In this document: positions 32,911 through 42,820 of the stretch, piece after piece
How positions within the stretch are numbered: position 1 is the first letter of the stretch
How the letters are laid out: every line of letters starts with the position of its first letter
Assembly: GCF_004765795.1 (NCBI RefSeq)
Contig: NZ_SBIV01000003.1
Location: 372,001 to 436,000, forward strand
DNA length: 64,000 nucleotides
DNA from: Halorussus marinus
GTDB lineage: Archaea > Halobacteriota > Halobacteria > Halobacteriales > Haladaptataceae
Direction of reading: 5' to 3'
Notes under the pieces: generated by a model
What the model saw: the letters and a program-made list of their open reading frames with translations, nothing else
What the model was told of the DNA's origin: nothing
Database searches by the model: none
Translations under genes and position numbers: made by a program

Positions 32911-33594
32911 ATGGCAACGACGACCGAACTTCGGAGCCCCGACGCGGCGGGGGTCTGGTGGCTGGATCTGGGAAGCGTCAACGCCTACCTCGTCGAGGAC
33001 GGCGACGATCTGGTGCTCGTGGACGCCGGGACGCCCCGCGACGCCGGTCCGCTCGCGCGCGCGATCCGGGACACCGGCCACGCAGTCGGGGAGATCGACC
33101 GCATTCTCGTCACCCACTACGACTTCGATCACGTCGGCGCGCTCGGGAAGTTGGGCCTCGACGTGCCGGTGTATCTCGGGCGCGAGGACGCCGCGGTGCT
33201 GGCCGGCCGGGACCGCCCCGACTGGCACAATCACAAGGGCCTGCTCCAGCGAGTCGTCCAGCCGTTCGTCGCCGCGCCGGGCGTCCCGATCCGGCCGGTG
33301 GCCGACGGCGACCAGATCGGGGGGTTCGAGGCCTACCACACGCCGGGCCACTCGCCGGGCCACGTCGTCTACGTCGGCGACCGGGTGGCGTTTCTCGGCG
33401 ATCTCGTCCGCGAGCGGGGCGGCGACCTCGAACCGTCGCCGTGGCTGATTAGCTACGACACCGTCGCGGTCCGCCGGAGCGTTCGCGCGCTCGCCGACCG
33501 CGTCCCTGACTTCGACGTGGCCGCGATGGGCCACGGCACGCCGATCCTCGCGGGCGGGAGCGACCGACTCCGAGAGCTGGCCGCGCGGCTGTAG
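32911..33594 (+). CDS. Metallo-beta-lactamase fold hydrolase
   Basis: The 227-residue protein has the MBL core: THYDFDHVGA near residue 70, YHTPGHSPGHVVYV near 143, FLGDLV near 162 and GHGTPIL near 210. The first motif is HYDFDH where the standard is HxHxDH, so the second His is replaced by Asp; the metal site may still hold one or two zinc ions. The substrate is unknown. It is transcribed alone. Confidence 0.85.
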   Translation: MATTTELRSPDAAGVWWLDLGSVNAYLVEDGDDLVLVDAGTPRDAGPLARAIRDTGHAVGEIDRILVTHYDFDHVGALGKLGLDVPVYLGREDAAVLAGRDRPDWHNHKGLLQRVVQPFVAAPGVPIRPVADGDQIGGFEAYHTPGHSPGHVVYVGDRVAFLGDLVRERGGDLEPSPWLISYDTVAVRRSVRALADRVPDFDVAAMGHGTPILAGGSDRLRELAARL

Positions 33595-33619
33595 TCGGCG
33601 CCGAAAAACGCGCCGCCGG

Positions 33620-33940
33620 TCAGTCCGCCAGCTCCTCGGCCACGGCGTCGACCGAGAGCAGTCGCGGATCGACGATCAGGTCGGCCTGCCCGCGGGCGAA
33701 GTCGGGCAGGTCGTCCTCGGCGTAGACGACGATCCGGACGCCGTCGTTGAGGTCCCTCGCGACCGGAATCGCGGTCGCGCCGCTCGCTTGGGTCAACACC
33801 AGCGCGTCGGCGTCGGTGACGCCCGCCGATTCGAGGGCGGGCCGGGTGGCGACGTCTTCGATTCGAGTCACGTCGGCGCCCTCGGCGTCGAGGGCCTCGC
33901 CAAGTCCGTCGTCGTCGGGACCGACCACGATCGCCTTCAT
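33620..33940 (-). CDS. Small Rossmann-like protein linked to guaAb
   Basis: The 106-residue protein has a nucleotide-binding-like N-terminus ([17 protein letters not shown]) followed by alternating strands and helices (DADALVLTQASGATAIPVARD), similar to a truncated TrkA-N domain. It shares one base with the stop of guaAb (TGATG) and thus belongs to the pyrG-guaAb operon. Haloarchaea keep this gene next to GMP synthetase, but the role is unknown to me. Confidence 0.75.
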   Translation of the reverse strand: MKAIVVGPDDDGLGEALDAEGADVTRIEDVATRPALESAGVTDADALVLTQASGATAIPVARDLNDGVRIVVYAEDDLPDFARGQADLIVDPRLLSVDAVAEELAD

Positions 33941-34857
33941 CACTCGTACTCGATGGTCGCGGGCGGTTTGTGGGTCACGTCGTAGACGACCCGCGCGACG
34001 TTCTCGTTCTCGCCGGTGATCCGGCTCTGGACCCGCTGGAGGGTCTCCCAGTCGAGTTCCTGTGCGCGGGCGGTCATCCCGTCGCGGCTCTCGACCGACC
34101 GGACCGCGACGACCCAGCCGTGGACCCGGTTGTCGCCCTTGACGCCGGTGGCCTTGCCGAGCACCGCGGCGAACGCCTGCCACGGGTCGTACTCCGCGAG
34201 CTCCTCCTCGACGACGTGGGTCGCCTCGCGGGCGACCTCGACCTTCTCGCGGGTGACCTCGCCGACGATCCGGACCGCGAGCCCGGGGCCGGGGAACGGC
34301 ATCCGCTCGGCGACGACCGACTCGAGGTCGAGCGCGCGGGCGACCTCCCGGACCTCGTCCTTGTAGAGGTCCCGGACCGGCTCGACGATGCCGTCGAAGT
34401 CGACGACGTCGGGGAGCCCGCCGACGTTGTGGTGGGACTTGATGTTGCCCTCGCTCTCGATCCGGTCGGGGTAGATCGTCCCCTGCACGAGCATGCTGGC
34501 GTCGGTCTCGCGGGCGACCGTCTCGAACTCCCGGATGAACTGCTCGCCGATGACTTTGCGCTTCTCCTCGGGATCGGTGACGCCCGCGAGCGCGTCGAGG
34601 AACCGGTCTTGGGCCTCGACGATCTCCAAGCTCTCCATGAACGAGAACGTCTCGCGGATCTGGTCGGTCTCGCCTTTCCGCATCAGGCCCGTGTCGACGT
34701 ACACCGGCGTGAGCTGATCGCCGATCGCCTCGTAGGCGAGCGCCGCCGCGACCGAGGAGTCGACCCCGCCCGACAGCGCGATGATGGCGTTCTCGTCGCC
34801 GACCTGTTCGCGAACCTCTGGGACCGCCTCGTCGATGAACTCGTCTGTGTCTACCAT
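33940..34857 (-). CDS. guaAb: GMP synthase, ATP-pyrophosphatase subunit
   Basis: The 305-residue protein is the archaeal-type separate synthetase subunit. It turns XMP into GMP with ammonia from a separate glutaminase (GuaAa) not in this window. The PP-loop [14 protein letters not shown] is near residue 28, and [22 protein letters not shown] and the C-terminal [11 protein letters not shown] are standard. It overlaps the stop of pyrG by one base, so CTP and GMP synthesis are co-expressed here. Confidence 0.96.
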   Translation of the reverse strand: MVDTDEFIDEAVPEVREQVGDENAIIALSGGVDSSVAAALAYEAIGDQLTPVYVDTGLMRKGETDQIRETFSFMESLEIVEAQDRFLDALAGVTDPEEKRKVIGEQFIREFETVARETDASMLVQGTIYPDRIESEGNIKSHHNVGGLPDVVDFDGIVEPVRDLYKDEVREVARALDLESVVAERMPFPGPGLAVRIVGEVTREKVEVAREATHVVEEELAEYDPWQAFAAVLGKATGVKGDNRVHGWVVAVRSVESRDGMTARAQELDWETLQRVQSRITGENENVARVVYDVTHKPPATIEYE

Positions 34858-36503
34858 TATGCTTCGACCTCCAGTCGCTCGTCAGTCGATTCGACGACCG
34901 CGTCGAGCAGCCCGACGAACGGCGGGCTCGCCCGGGTCGGCCGCGATCGGAACTCGGGGTGGAACTGCGTTCCGAGGAAGTACGGGTGATCGTCTAGCTC
35001 CAGGATCTCCATCCGGTTGCCCGACTCGCCCGAGAACACGAGGTCGGTGTCGGCGAAGTCCTCGAAGTACTCGGGGTTGACCTCGTAGCGGTGGCGGTGG
35101 CGCTCGGTACAGGCCTCGGCGCCGTACACGTCCGCGGCCAGCGTCCCGGGCGCGATCTCGGTCTCGTGGGCGCCCAGCCGCATCGTCCCGCCGAGGTCCT
35201 CGAGGTCGTACTGCTCGGGTAGCAGGTCGATGACCGGGTGGGGCGTCTCGGCGTCGATCTCCGCCGAGTGGGCGCCCTCCAGCCCGAGGACGTTACGGGC
35301 GTACTCGACGACCGCGAGCTGGAACCCCAGACACAGCCCGAGGAACGGCACGTCGTGTTCGCGGGCGTACCGGATGGCATCGATCTTGCCCGCGGTGCCC
35401 CGCGAGCCGAAGCCGCCGGGCACGACGACGCCGTCGGCCTCCCGGAGTCGCGCCTCGTCGTCGTCGGCCATCTTTTCGCTGTCGACCCACAGCACGTTCA
35501 CGTCGACGCCCCGTTCGAGGCCGGCGTGCTTCAGCGCCTCGTTGACCGAGAGGTAGGCGTCCTCGAGGTCGTACTTGCCCACCAGCGCGATGTCGACCTC
35601 GCCGCCGGTCTCCTGGGTCACCAGATCGCGCCACTGAGTGTCGCGCTCCTCGGCGGGGACGGCCTCGTCGGCGAGGCCGAACCGCTCCATCACGTACTCG
35701 TCGAGGCCCTCCTCCTCGACCATCAGCGGGACGTGGTAGATGTCCTCGACGTCGGGGTTCGAGAAGACGGCGTCGGTCGGCACGTCGCAGAAAAGCGCGA
35801 TCTTCTCTTTGGTCGAGGGGTCGAGTTCGTCCTCACAGCGCCCGACCAGAATGTCGGGCTGGAGGCCGATCGAGCGCAGTTCTTTCACCGAGTGCTGGGT
35901 CGGTTTGGTCTTTTGCTCGCCGTTTTTCGAGTACGGGACGAGCGTGACGTGGGTCAAAAGGAAGTCCTCCTCGTCTTCCTCGTGGGCGAACTGCCGGAGG
36001 GCTTCGAGGAACGGCATCCCCTCGATGTCGCCGACGGTGCCCCCGACCTCGACGATGCAGACGTCGTGGCCTTCGGCGGCTTCCCGGATCCGGCGCTTGA
36101 TGTCGTCGGTGACGTGGGGGATGATCTGGACGGTCTTGCCGAGGTAGTCGCCCGCCCGTTCTTTCTCGATGACGTGCTGGTAGGTCTTGCCCGTGGTGAC
36201 GTTGTGGTCGAACGTCATGTCGATGTCGAGGAACCGCTCGTAGTTCCCCAGATCGAGGTCGACCTCGCCGCCGTCCTTGAGGACGTACACCTCACCGTGC
36301 TGGTAGGGGTTCATCGTCCCCGCGTCGACGTTGAGATAGGGGTCGATCTTGACCGCGGTCACGTCGAACCCGGCGTTGGCGAGGAGTCGGCCCGTCGAGG
36401 CCGCCGTGATGCCCTTGCCCAGTCCGGACATGACGCCCCCGGTCACGAAGATGAACTTGTTCCCGAGAGAAGGGTCGTAGTCTGTTTCGGGTTCGGTCGG
36501 CAT
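34857..36503 (-). CDS. pyrG: CTP synthase
   Basis: The 548-residue enzyme makes CTP from UTP, ATP and glutamine. The N-terminal synthetase domain has [13 protein letters not shown] (P-loop) and [13 protein letters not shown]. The C-terminal class I glutamine amidotransferase has PGGFGSRG, the nucleophile Cys in GLCLGFQ and the His/Glu pair in TQFHPEF. ATG 36503 gives the usual N-terminus; the longer frame upstream is not supported. It leads the operon pyrG-guaAb-33620. Confidence 0.96.
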   Translation of the reverse strand: MPTEPETDYDPSLGNKFIFVTGGVMSGLGKGITAASTGRLLANAGFDVTAVKIDPYLNVDAGTMNPYQHGEVYVLKDGGEVDLDLGNYERFLDIDMTFDHNVTTGKTYQHVIEKERAGDYLGKTVQIIPHVTDDIKRRIREAAEGHDVCIVEVGGTVGDIEGMPFLEALRQFAHEEDEEDFLLTHVTLVPYSKNGEQKTKPTQHSVKELRSIGLQPDILVGRCEDELDPSTKEKIALFCDVPTDAVFSNPDVEDIYHVPLMVEEEGLDEYVMERFGLADEAVPAEERDTQWRDLVTQETGGEVDIALVGKYDLEDAYLSVNEALKHAGLERGVDVNVLWVDSEKMADDDEARLREADGVVVPGGFGSRGTAGKIDAIRYAREHDVPFLGLCLGFQLAVVEYARNVLGLEGAHSAEIDAETPHPVIDLLPEQYDLEDLGGTMRLGAHETEIAPGTLAADVYGAEACTERHRHRYEVNPEYFEDFADTDLVFSGESGNRMEILELDDHPYFLGTQFHPEFRSRPTRASPPFVGLLDAVVESTDERLEVEA

Positions 36504-36617
36504 ACCGAGTGTCGGCGGGCGTCGTTCAAAACGATTTCGGAGCGCGAGCGCACGCCGTGAGCGTCTCCCACGGGCCTCGCCCACCGCGTCGGCGAACGCG
36601 GCTTTCCGGGGGCGTCG

Positions 36618-37232
36618 TCACCGCGTCGCCAGTCGTTCGACCAGAAACCCGCCGGCCGTCTCGGCGACCGTCTCGCGCTGGCCGACGAAGAAGTGGTCGG
36701 CGCTCAACTCTACGACCTCGAACCCCAGTTCGCGCGCGCGCTCGACCACCGGCGCCCAGTCGGCGGTGTCGTCGCGGGCGCCGTAAATCACCTGTACAGG
36801 CGCGTCGACGTCGTCGAGCGCCGCGGCGGCGTCGAGGTCGGCGGCGAGCCCCGATGCGGGCGCGAGCAGCGAGACGGCGTCGGGTCGGGCCTCGACGGTC
36901 GCGGCCGCCAGCGCCGCCACCGCGCCGCCGAAGCTGAAGCCGAACAGCCCGACCCGGTCGTACCGCTCTCGGGCCCACCGGTAGGCGTTGCGCGCGTCCT
37001 CGCGCTCGCCGTACCCCTCGTCCCAATCGCCGTAATCGAACCGCAGGCAGGCGATCCCACGGTCGACGAGGTGCTCGCTGACGGCCGTCAGTCGGTCGTC
37101 GCCGCGGTGGCCGCGGTGCTGGGGGTGGGGCGGACACGCGACCGTTACGGCGGCTTCGTCGTCGGATTCGGGCCGGTCCAGCGTCGCGCGCACGTCCCGG
37201 GCGCCGGGGAGCGGGAGGTCTTCGGAGTGCAC
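36618..37232 (-). CDS. Alpha/beta hydrolase (dienelactone-hydrolase-like)
   Basis: The 204-residue protein has the nucleophile elbow GFSFGGAV near residue 101, and a preceding CLRFDYGDWDEG strand. The acid is likely in YGARDDTADW (near 155) and the His in SADHFFVG (near 180). It fits small esterase/hydrolase proteins. The GTG at 37232 is preferred; an ATG-type extension to 37346 would overlap the promoter and start of the divergent pspA gene. Confidence 0.8.
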   Translation of the reverse strand: MHSEDLPLPGARDVRATLDRPESDDEAAVTVACPPHPQHRGHRGDDRLTAVSEHLVDRGIACLRFDYGDWDEGYGEREDARNAYRWARERYDRVGLFGFSFGGAVAALAAATVEARPDAVSLLAPASGLAADLDAAAALDDVDAPVQVIYGARDDTADWAPVVERARELGFEVVELSADHFFVGQRETVAETAGGFLVERLATR

Positions 37233-37287
37233 GAGAGCCTGTTGGGGAGGTGAGGATTTTAAGGGTAAGGTCACGAAATGGTGGTGT

Positions 37288-38121
37288 ATGGGAGTACTCT
37301 CACGCATGTCGTACGTCGTCCGGTCGAAGGTGAACGCGTTGCTCAACCGGGCGGAGGACCCGTCGGAGACGCTCGATTACTCCTACGAGCAGATGCGCGA
37401 CGAGCTGCAGGACGTGAAACAGGGGATCGCGGACCTCACGACCCAGAAAAAGCGCCTCGAAATGCAGAAGCGAAAGCTCGAGGAGAACGTCGAGAAGCAC
37501 AACGATCAGGCCCGCCAGGCCGTCGAGGCCGACCGCGAGGACCTCGCGCGCCAGGCCCTAGAGAAGAAGAAGACGAAGATGAACCAGATCGAGGAACTGG
37601 AAGACCAGATCGCCGATCTCCAGAACACTCAGGACAACCTCGTCGACAAGAAAAACCAGCTCCAGAACCGCATCGAGGAGTTCAAGACCAAAAAGGAGAG
37701 CATGAAGGCCCGTTACGAGGCCGCGGAGGCCCAGACCCGCGTCTCGGAGGCGATGACCGGTGCGGGCGAGGAGATGGAAGACGTTGGCCGGGCCATCGAG
37801 CGCGCCGAGGGCCGCACCGAGGAGATGGAGGCCCGCGCGCAGGCGATGGACGAGCTTCAGGAGTCGGGGACCTTCGAGGACGCCCTCTCGGACAAGGACA
37901 GCCTCGACCGCGAACTCGAAGACGTTCGGACTTCCGGCGAGGTCGACGCCGAACTCGAGACCCTGAAGGCCGAGATGGGCAAGGGGTCGGTCGACACCGG
38001 GGACGCCGACGCGGAGCCGGAAGTCGACGCCGAGCCGGAAGTCGAGGCCGAGACCGAATCGGTCGCCGACGAGGACATCGAGGCCGAACTCGAAGAGATT
38101 CGCGACGACGAGGAGAACTAG
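37288..38121 (+). CDS. pspA: PspA/IM30 (ESCRT-III-like) protein
   Basis: The 277-residue protein is a long helical hairpin of the phage-shock-protein A family: MGVLSRMSYVVRSKVNALLNRAEDP at the start is the amphipathic membrane-binding helix, and residues 35-185 form the coiled coil. The C-terminal 70 residues are acidic and rich in repeats of DAEPEVDAEPEVEAE. It would bind and remodel or protect the cytoplasmic membrane. It is divergent from the hydrolase gene and stands alone. Confidence 0.9.
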   Translation: MGVLSRMSYVVRSKVNALLNRAEDPSETLDYSYEQMRDELQDVKQGIADLTTQKKRLEMQKRKLEENVEKHNDQARQAVEADREDLARQALEKKKTKMNQIEELEDQIADLQNTQDNLVDKKNQLQNRIEEFKTKKESMKARYEAAEAQTRVSEAMTGAGEEMEDVGRAIERAEGRTEEMEARAQAMDELQESGTFEDALSDKDSLDRELEDVRTSGEVDAELETLKAEMGKGSVDTGDADAEPEVDAEPEVEAETESVADEDIEAELEEIRDDEEN

Positions 38122-38131
38122 ATCGGAGCGG

Positions 38132-39418
38132 TCACGCCCGGCCGTGGGCGGCGAGTTCGACCGCGAGGTCGGGATCGGGAGCGGCCGTGATCCGGACGGT
38201 ATCGCCGTCGCGCTCGACGACGTAGTGGACGGCGGGCGCGTCGTCGCCGGTCGGCACCACGAGGGTCTCGTTCTCGCCCGGCGTCGCTCCGCGATCGTCG
38301 AGTAGCTCTCGCCACGCCGCCTCGAACTCGGCGGCCTCGTCGGGCGACTCCCAGACGCTCACCCAGTGGGTCGCGGTCGTGGCCGCCTCGGCGTAGTAGT
38401 ACATCCGGTCGTTCGCCAGTCCGTCGGCGGCCGCGGCGGCCGCGCCGAACGACCGGCCGTTGATCCTGAGCGCGTGTCGGAGCGCGAGCTCGCCGACCGT
38501 GTCGGTGTGGTACCGCGTCAGCGCCTCGAACTCCTGTGAGCTCGCCGGAGCCTCGGGGAGGGTCGCTCGCGGGACGGCCCCGTCGGGGTCGAGCAGTTCC
38601 GCGGTCGAGTTCGGCGGCGACCGGATCGCGGCCGACCGCTCGTCGGGCGCGGCGCCGATCGCTCGGTAGTACTCGTAGCCGTAGTAGTAGGGCGTGCCGC
38701 CGAGGCTGTTCGGCCATGCCGCCCGCGCCAGCGTCCGGTTGTAGTCGGCCGGCGAGTAGTCGCCGCCGTAGCGGGCGACGTACTCCTCGGTCGTCCACGT
38801 CGCGTCGCCCTCCACCAGCGACGTGGTGACGAGTCTGGCGTCGGTCGTCCACCGCGGGAACGTCGACCGGAACCCCTCCCGCGAGGGCGCCAACAGGTCC
38901 CGCTGGAACTGGAGCGCGTGGACGAACTCGTGGGCCAACACGACCTCCTGTGAGACGCCGTACGCCGCGAGGTCGGTCGCGTTCATGAGATAGATGTGGA
39001 CGCCGTCGCCGCGCTCGACGGCGTAGCCCAGCGGCATCCGGCGCTCGGTGGTCGCGTTCGAGTACAACTGGAGCGCGCGAGCACCGGCGGGTCGGATCTC
39101 GCCGAACTGATCGCGGACGTCGATCTCCGGGCCGGCGTCGTCGTCGTACTCGTGGAGCGTGATCGGCTCGGTCGCCGACAGCTCTCGGCGCGCTTCGACT
39201 CGCGTCAGCACCGCGGCTGGGTCGTAGTCCGGGTCGAACCCACCTTCGAGGACCACCGTCTCGTTCGGCTCGGTCGCGGTACCGTCTTGTGATATCTCCG
39301 CCAATTCGGCGGCTTGCTGTTCCCCCACTGCCGGCGGCGGGCCGCCCGCGGCCGGGGTCACGCCCGCGACCGCGAGCGCGACCGCCACCGCGAGGACGAC
39401 TCGCACGTCCCCTGCCAT
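38132..39418 (-). CDS. Surface protein with HEFVH zinc-protease motif (Hvo_1808 type)
   Basis: The 428-residue protein has a signal peptide (residues about 5-30) and the zinc-metalloprotease signature VLAHEFVHALQFQRD near residue 168, with a downstream Glu in SLVEGDATWTTEE as third ligand. It resembles the haloarchaeal Hvo_1808 family of exported proteins. It probably works outside the membrane; no C-terminal anchor is visible. ATG 39418 places the signal peptide at the start. It is convergent with pspA, 10 nt away. Confidence 0.82.
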   Translation of the reverse strand: MAGDVRVVLAVAVALAVAGVTPAAGGPPPAVGEQQAAELAEISQDGTATEPNETVVLEGGFDPDYDPAAVLTRVEARRELSATEPITLHEYDDDAGPEIDVRDQFGEIRPAGARALQLYSNATTERRMPLGYAVERGDGVHIYLMNATDLAAYGVSQEVVLAHEFVHALQFQRDLLAPSREGFRSTFPRWTTDARLVTTSLVEGDATWTTEEYVARYGGDYSPADYNRTLARAAWPNSLGGTPYYYGYEYYRAIGAAPDERSAAIRSPPNSTAELLDPDGAVPRATLPEAPASSQEFEALTRYHTDTVGELALRHALRINGRSFGAAAAAADGLANDRMYYYAEAATTATHWVSVWESPDEAAEFEAAWRELLDDRGATPGENETLVVPTGDDAPAVHYVVERDGDTVRITAAPDPDLAVELAAHGRA

Positions 39419-39472
39419 GGGGACACACACGCGACGGAGCGCCAAAAGAACCCCGGCGACCCACCGCCGTCG

Positions 39473-40729
39473 CTAGTAGTCCCGGCCCCACCGAACCGCG
39501 TTGTAGTTGTCGTCGAGTTCGGTATCGAGCGAGCTCTCGAAGGCGGCGACCAGCGACTCGGCGCTCCCGCGGTCGATGGCGGCCAGCTCGTCGGCCTTCG
39601 AGACGGCGCCCGGCGGACCGCGCCGGAGCGCGATCTCCCCGAGGATCTGGCGCTCGATCCGCTCGCGGGTCTCGGCGTCGGCGGTGAACGCGTAGGGGGC
39701 CTCGATCTTGAAGATCAGGTCCCGGCGGGGATCGTAGACCACGCAGAAGGTGACTCGGTACTGATCGGGGTCGAGGGACCGATCGAGGAGGCCCCGATCC
39801 GGGTCGCCGAAAAACGCGTCCATCCCCGCCCTCGAGACGAACCAGTTGGTCAGCGTCAGTTCGTCGGTGAGCCGCTCGAACTCGCCGCCGACGCGCTCGC
39901 GGCGTTCGAGCAACTGCGCGAACAGCCCCGCGTCGTGGGCCCACGGCACCGGGCCGAACTCGGTCCGGCGCTTCAGCGTCCGGACGATCGACTTCGAGGA
40001 GACGTTCTTGACGAAGCCCGCGAGCGGAACCTCCCGATCGACGAACGTCTCGACCAGTTCGACGTAGTTGTCGAGGATCCGACCGACGTGGGGCGACTCC
40101 TCGAACAGGTCGGTGAGCACCGAGCTCCGGTAGTACCACCGGAGGACGCCCTTGGGGTAGAGGGGCCCGTCGAGCAACAGGAACTCCGCGACCCGATCGG
40201 CGTGGTCGATCGCGTGGGTGCTCTCGGCCAGATAGAGCGCGAGGGCGTGAACCACGTCCTCCTCGTACTGGTTTCGGGGCAAATTCGTGTGGACGATCCG
40301 GCGCCGGCTCCCGTCGTCGTAGGGCTCCCACTCGGTCTCGAAGTCGGTGGAGGTGTCGTTGGAGTGGACGGCCTTCACCACCGTCCGGCGGTCGTGGAGG
40401 TCGAGGTCCGACGGCGTCGCGCTCATCGCGGCGTGAGCCACGTCGACCACCAGCCCGTTCTTGAACACCTTCGGGTTGAGCGTCCCGGCGTCCAGACCGT
40501 GGGTCGTCCCGAACGGCTCGGCTTCGAGCGCGACCTCCTCGGCGTTCACCCGCCGGCGCCGGAGCTCGGTGAGGGGCTCTATGATCGGGCCGTCGTCGCC
40601 GTACAGCGGGTCGAGGTACTCCCGCCAGACGGTCTCGGCCGACTCCCGGTGGTCAGCGTCCTCGGCGTCGTAGTCGATGCGGTCGGCCAACCCCGCGATG
40701 CCGTCGAAGTGCACCGGGTCGAGGGTCAT
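39473..40729 (-). CDS. nurA: NurA domain nuclease
   Basis: The 418-residue protein carries the NurA pattern: the first Asp in HGLDAGTLNPKVF (near 78) with VVDVAHAAM, and VAEFLLLDGPLYP near 185 with the second Asp. NurA is a 5'-3' nuclease and single-strand endonuclease that works with HerA helicase and Mre11-Rad50 in end resection. No herA is in this window. ATG 40729 gives MTLDPVHFDGI; an upstream ATG adds three residues. Confidence 0.88.
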   Translation of the reverse strand: MTLDPVHFDGIAGLADRIDYDAEDADHRESAETVWREYLDPLYGDDGPIIEPLTELRRRRVNAEEVALEAEPFGTTHGLDAGTLNPKVFKNGLVVDVAHAAMSATPSDLDLHDRRTVVKAVHSNDTSTDFETEWEPYDDGSRRRIVHTNLPRNQYEEDVVHALALYLAESTHAIDHADRVAEFLLLDGPLYPKGVLRWYYRSSVLTDLFEESPHVGRILDNYVELVETFVDREVPLAGFVKNVSSKSIVRTLKRRTEFGPVPWAHDAGLFAQLLERRERVGGEFERLTDELTLTNWFVSRAGMDAFFGDPDRGLLDRSLDPDQYRVTFCVVYDPRRDLIFKIEAPYAFTADAETRERIERQILGEIALRRGPPGAVSKADELAAIDRGSAESLVAAFESSLDTELDDNYNAVRWGRDY

Positions 40730-40789
40730 GCGAGTCACGTCCCGGCCGAGCGCGAAAAAGGGTGGGGTTCGGTCGGCGCGTCCGGAGGC

Positions 40790-41350
40790 TCACTCCTCGT
40801 CGGTCGGCACCACGGTCTTGCCCGTCTCCTCGGGGACCACTCGGCGGTCGGCGCCGACCCACTCTCGATCGAGCTCCCGGCCGTCGAACAGCCGGTCGAG
40901 GAACACCGCGAGTCCCGCGACCTCCGAGTGGGGTTGGTTGGTCACGCCGACGTTCCAGTCGGCGGCCTCGTACACGTCGAACGACACCTTCTGGGAGCCG
41001 ACGACCGTCAGGATCGGTTCGCCGACCCCGCCGTCGCCCCCGCGGTGGGCGCGCCGAATCGCGCCTTCGACGTCCTGTACGCGCTCGCCGTACATCGTGA
41101 GGTGGACGACTTTCCCGTCCCACTCGCGGAGGACCCGCCGGGGGCTCTCGGTGAGTTCGACCGCGAACGGGCCGCCGAACCGGTCGGTGATGTCCGCGAT
41201 CGTATCGACGGACTTGCTCGCGTCGCCCGCCAGAACGGCGCGGTCGGCGCCGAGCGCGCGGGCGGTCAGCCCGACGTGGGTCGTCATCCGCTCGTCGCGG
41301 CCCGGCCGGTGACCCAGCCGGAGGACCGCGACCTCGGGTTCGCCTTGCAT
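40790..41350 (-). CDS. trm56: tRNA (cytidine-56-2'-O)-methyltransferase, Trm56
   Basis: The 186-residue SPOUT-type enzyme methylates C56 in the T-loop of archaeal tRNAs. The start (EVAVLRLGHRPGRDERMTTHVGLTARALGAD) matches the family, and the knot region ILTVVGSQKVSF (near 117) and YNVGVTNQPHSEVAGLAVFLDRL-type segment (VGVTNQPHSEVAGLA) are clear. Length is usual. It is divergent from the epimerase gene at 41441. Confidence 0.93.
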   Translation of the reverse strand: MQGEPEVAVLRLGHRPGRDERMTTHVGLTARALGADRAVLAGDASKSVDTIADITDRFGGPFAVELTESPRRVLREWDGKVVHLTMYGERVQDVEGAIRRAHRGGDGGVGEPILTVVGSQKVSFDVYEAADWNVGVTNQPHSEVAGLAVFLDRLFDGRELDREWVGADRRVVPEETGKTVVPTDEE

Positions 41351-41440
41351 GGGCGCCCATCGGGGGCCGGCGGGTTAGGGGATTTCGGAACGCGGCGCGC
41401 GACCGGAAAGCACTTTGGCGCAACCGGTCCAAGTTCGGTC

Positions 41441-42379
41441 ATGCAACTCTCCGACAGGCGGGTCGTGATTACCGGCGGGGCCGGGCTCGTCGGCTCGCAC
41501 CTCGCCGCCGCGCTCGCGCCGGACAACGACGTGCTGGTCGCCGACGACCTCTCGAAGGGCGACGCCGATCGGGTGCCCGACGGCGCCGAACTCGTCGTGG
41601 CCGATATGACAGACTCCGACGACGTCGCCGAGGTAATCACCGACGACGTCGACATGGTCTTTCACTTCGCGGCCTACACCGACACCAACTACGACGACGA
41701 CCGCCGGCTGTTCGAGGAGAACGGCGCGATGACCTACAACGTCCTCGAACGCATGGACGAGGTCGGCGTCGACAGGATCGCGTTCACGTCCTCCTCGACC
41801 GTCTACGGCGAGGCCCCGATGCCGACGCCCGAGGACTACGCCCCGCTCGAACCCATCAGCATCTACGGGTCGAGCAAGCTCGCCGACGAGGGGCTGGTCT
41901 CGACGTACGCTCACTCGTACGGGATGCAGGCGTGGGTCTACCGGTTCGCCAACATCGTCGGACCCCACCAGCGGGGCAACGTCGTCCCCGACTTCATCGA
42001 GAAGCTCCTCGACGACCCCGAGCGCCTGACGATCCTCGGCGACGGCCGCCAGGAGAAGTCCTACCTCCACGTCGAGGAGTGTGTCGACGCGATGTGCCAC
42101 GTCGTCGAGCACGCCGACGAGCCTCTCAACATCTACAACCTCGGCACCCGGACCACCACCTCGGTCAACGCCATCGCCGACATCGTCGCCGACGAGATGG
42201 GGCTGGACCCCGACTACGAGTACACCGGCGGCGACCGCGGGTGGACCGGCGACGTGCCGAAGATGCGGCTCTCGATCGAGAAGCTCTCGGCGCTCGGGTG
42301 GACGCCGTCGACGTCGAGCGACGAGTCGGTCCGTCGGGCGGCCCGCCAGTTGCTCGCGGAGCTCCGCGAGCAATCCTAG
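41441..42379 (+). CDS. NAD-dependent epimerase/dehydratase (NDP-sugar)
   Basis: The 312-residue protein is an extended SDR: TGGAGLVGSHLAAAL binds NAD, the catalytic triad has Ser/Thr in FTSSSTVYG and YGSSKLADE with Tyr and Lys. UDP-glucose 4-epimerase or related NDP-sugar epimerase activity is likely, for surface glycans. A huge in-frame extension upstream is an artefact of GC-rich sequence; ATG 41441 is the clear start. Confidence 0.9.
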   Translation: MQLSDRRVVITGGAGLVGSHLAAALAPDNDVLVADDLSKGDADRVPDGAELVVADMTDSDDVAEVITDDVDMVFHFAAYTDTNYDDDRRLFEENGAMTYNVLERMDEVGVDRIAFTSSSTVYGEAPMPTPEDYAPLEPISIYGSSKLADEGLVSTYAHSYGMQAWVYRFANIVGPHQRGNVVPDFIEKLLDDPERLTILGDGRQEKSYLHVEECVDAMCHVVEHADEPLNIYNLGTRTTTSVNAIADIVADEMGLDPDYEYTGGDRGWTGDVPKMRLSIEKLSALGWTPSTSSDESVRRAARQLLAELREQS

Positions 42380-42708
42380 GCGACAGAGAACTCGGCGCGG
42401 GCCTCGGCGTCGGTCCCGGTCGCGTTCAGTTGGGCGACCACCGCGTACGCGCCCGGGTCGGGGTCCTCCCACGCGTCCGAGAACTCTCGGCGCTCGCCGG
42501 CGGCGAGCGTCTCGGTGCGTAGCGCCTGCGTGAACAGTCGGCCGTCGCTCGCCCGCCAGCGCTCCTCGCCGTCCTCGAACACCGCGAAGTCGGCCGAGAG
42601 GCCGCTTCGGAACGTCAGTTCGACGGGCTCGCCCGCGTTCTCGACCTCGTAGTCGAACGCCACGCGGCCGTCTGCGACCGACGCGGTCACGGTGCTCCGT
42701 AGGGCCAT
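42376..42708 (-). CDS. BsuPI-like domain protein
   Basis: The 110-residue product is an all-beta protein with the pattern of intracellular proteinase-inhibitor BsuPI: VAFDYEVENAGEPVELTF, then FAVFEDGEERWRAS, then ALRTETLAAGERREFSDAWED and GAYAVVAQLNA. No signal peptide is seen. It overlaps the end of the epimerase gene by 4 nt, convergent. A protease-inhibitor role is not proven for archaeal members. Confidence 0.75.
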   Translation of the reverse strand: MALRSTVTASVADGRVAFDYEVENAGEPVELTFRSGLSADFAVFEDGEERWRASDGRLFTQALRTETLAAGERREFSDAWEDPDPGAYAVVAQLNATGTDAEARAEFSVA

Positions 42709-42820
42709 AGTTCGGCGTGGTGACCCCGGCGTGAAAACGCTTCCGTGCCGGCCCGCGGTCGGGTCGGCTGGCCCGCACCGAACGGCACGCCTTTTACTCG
42801 CCGAGCGCGTAGCCGGATTC

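Noticed and set aside
39314-42379. A 1021-codon open frame on the plus strand
   Set aside because: Only the last 312 codons (from 41441) encode the epimerase. The rest runs antisense to the surface-protease, nurA and trm56 genes, which have clear motifs and acidic composition.
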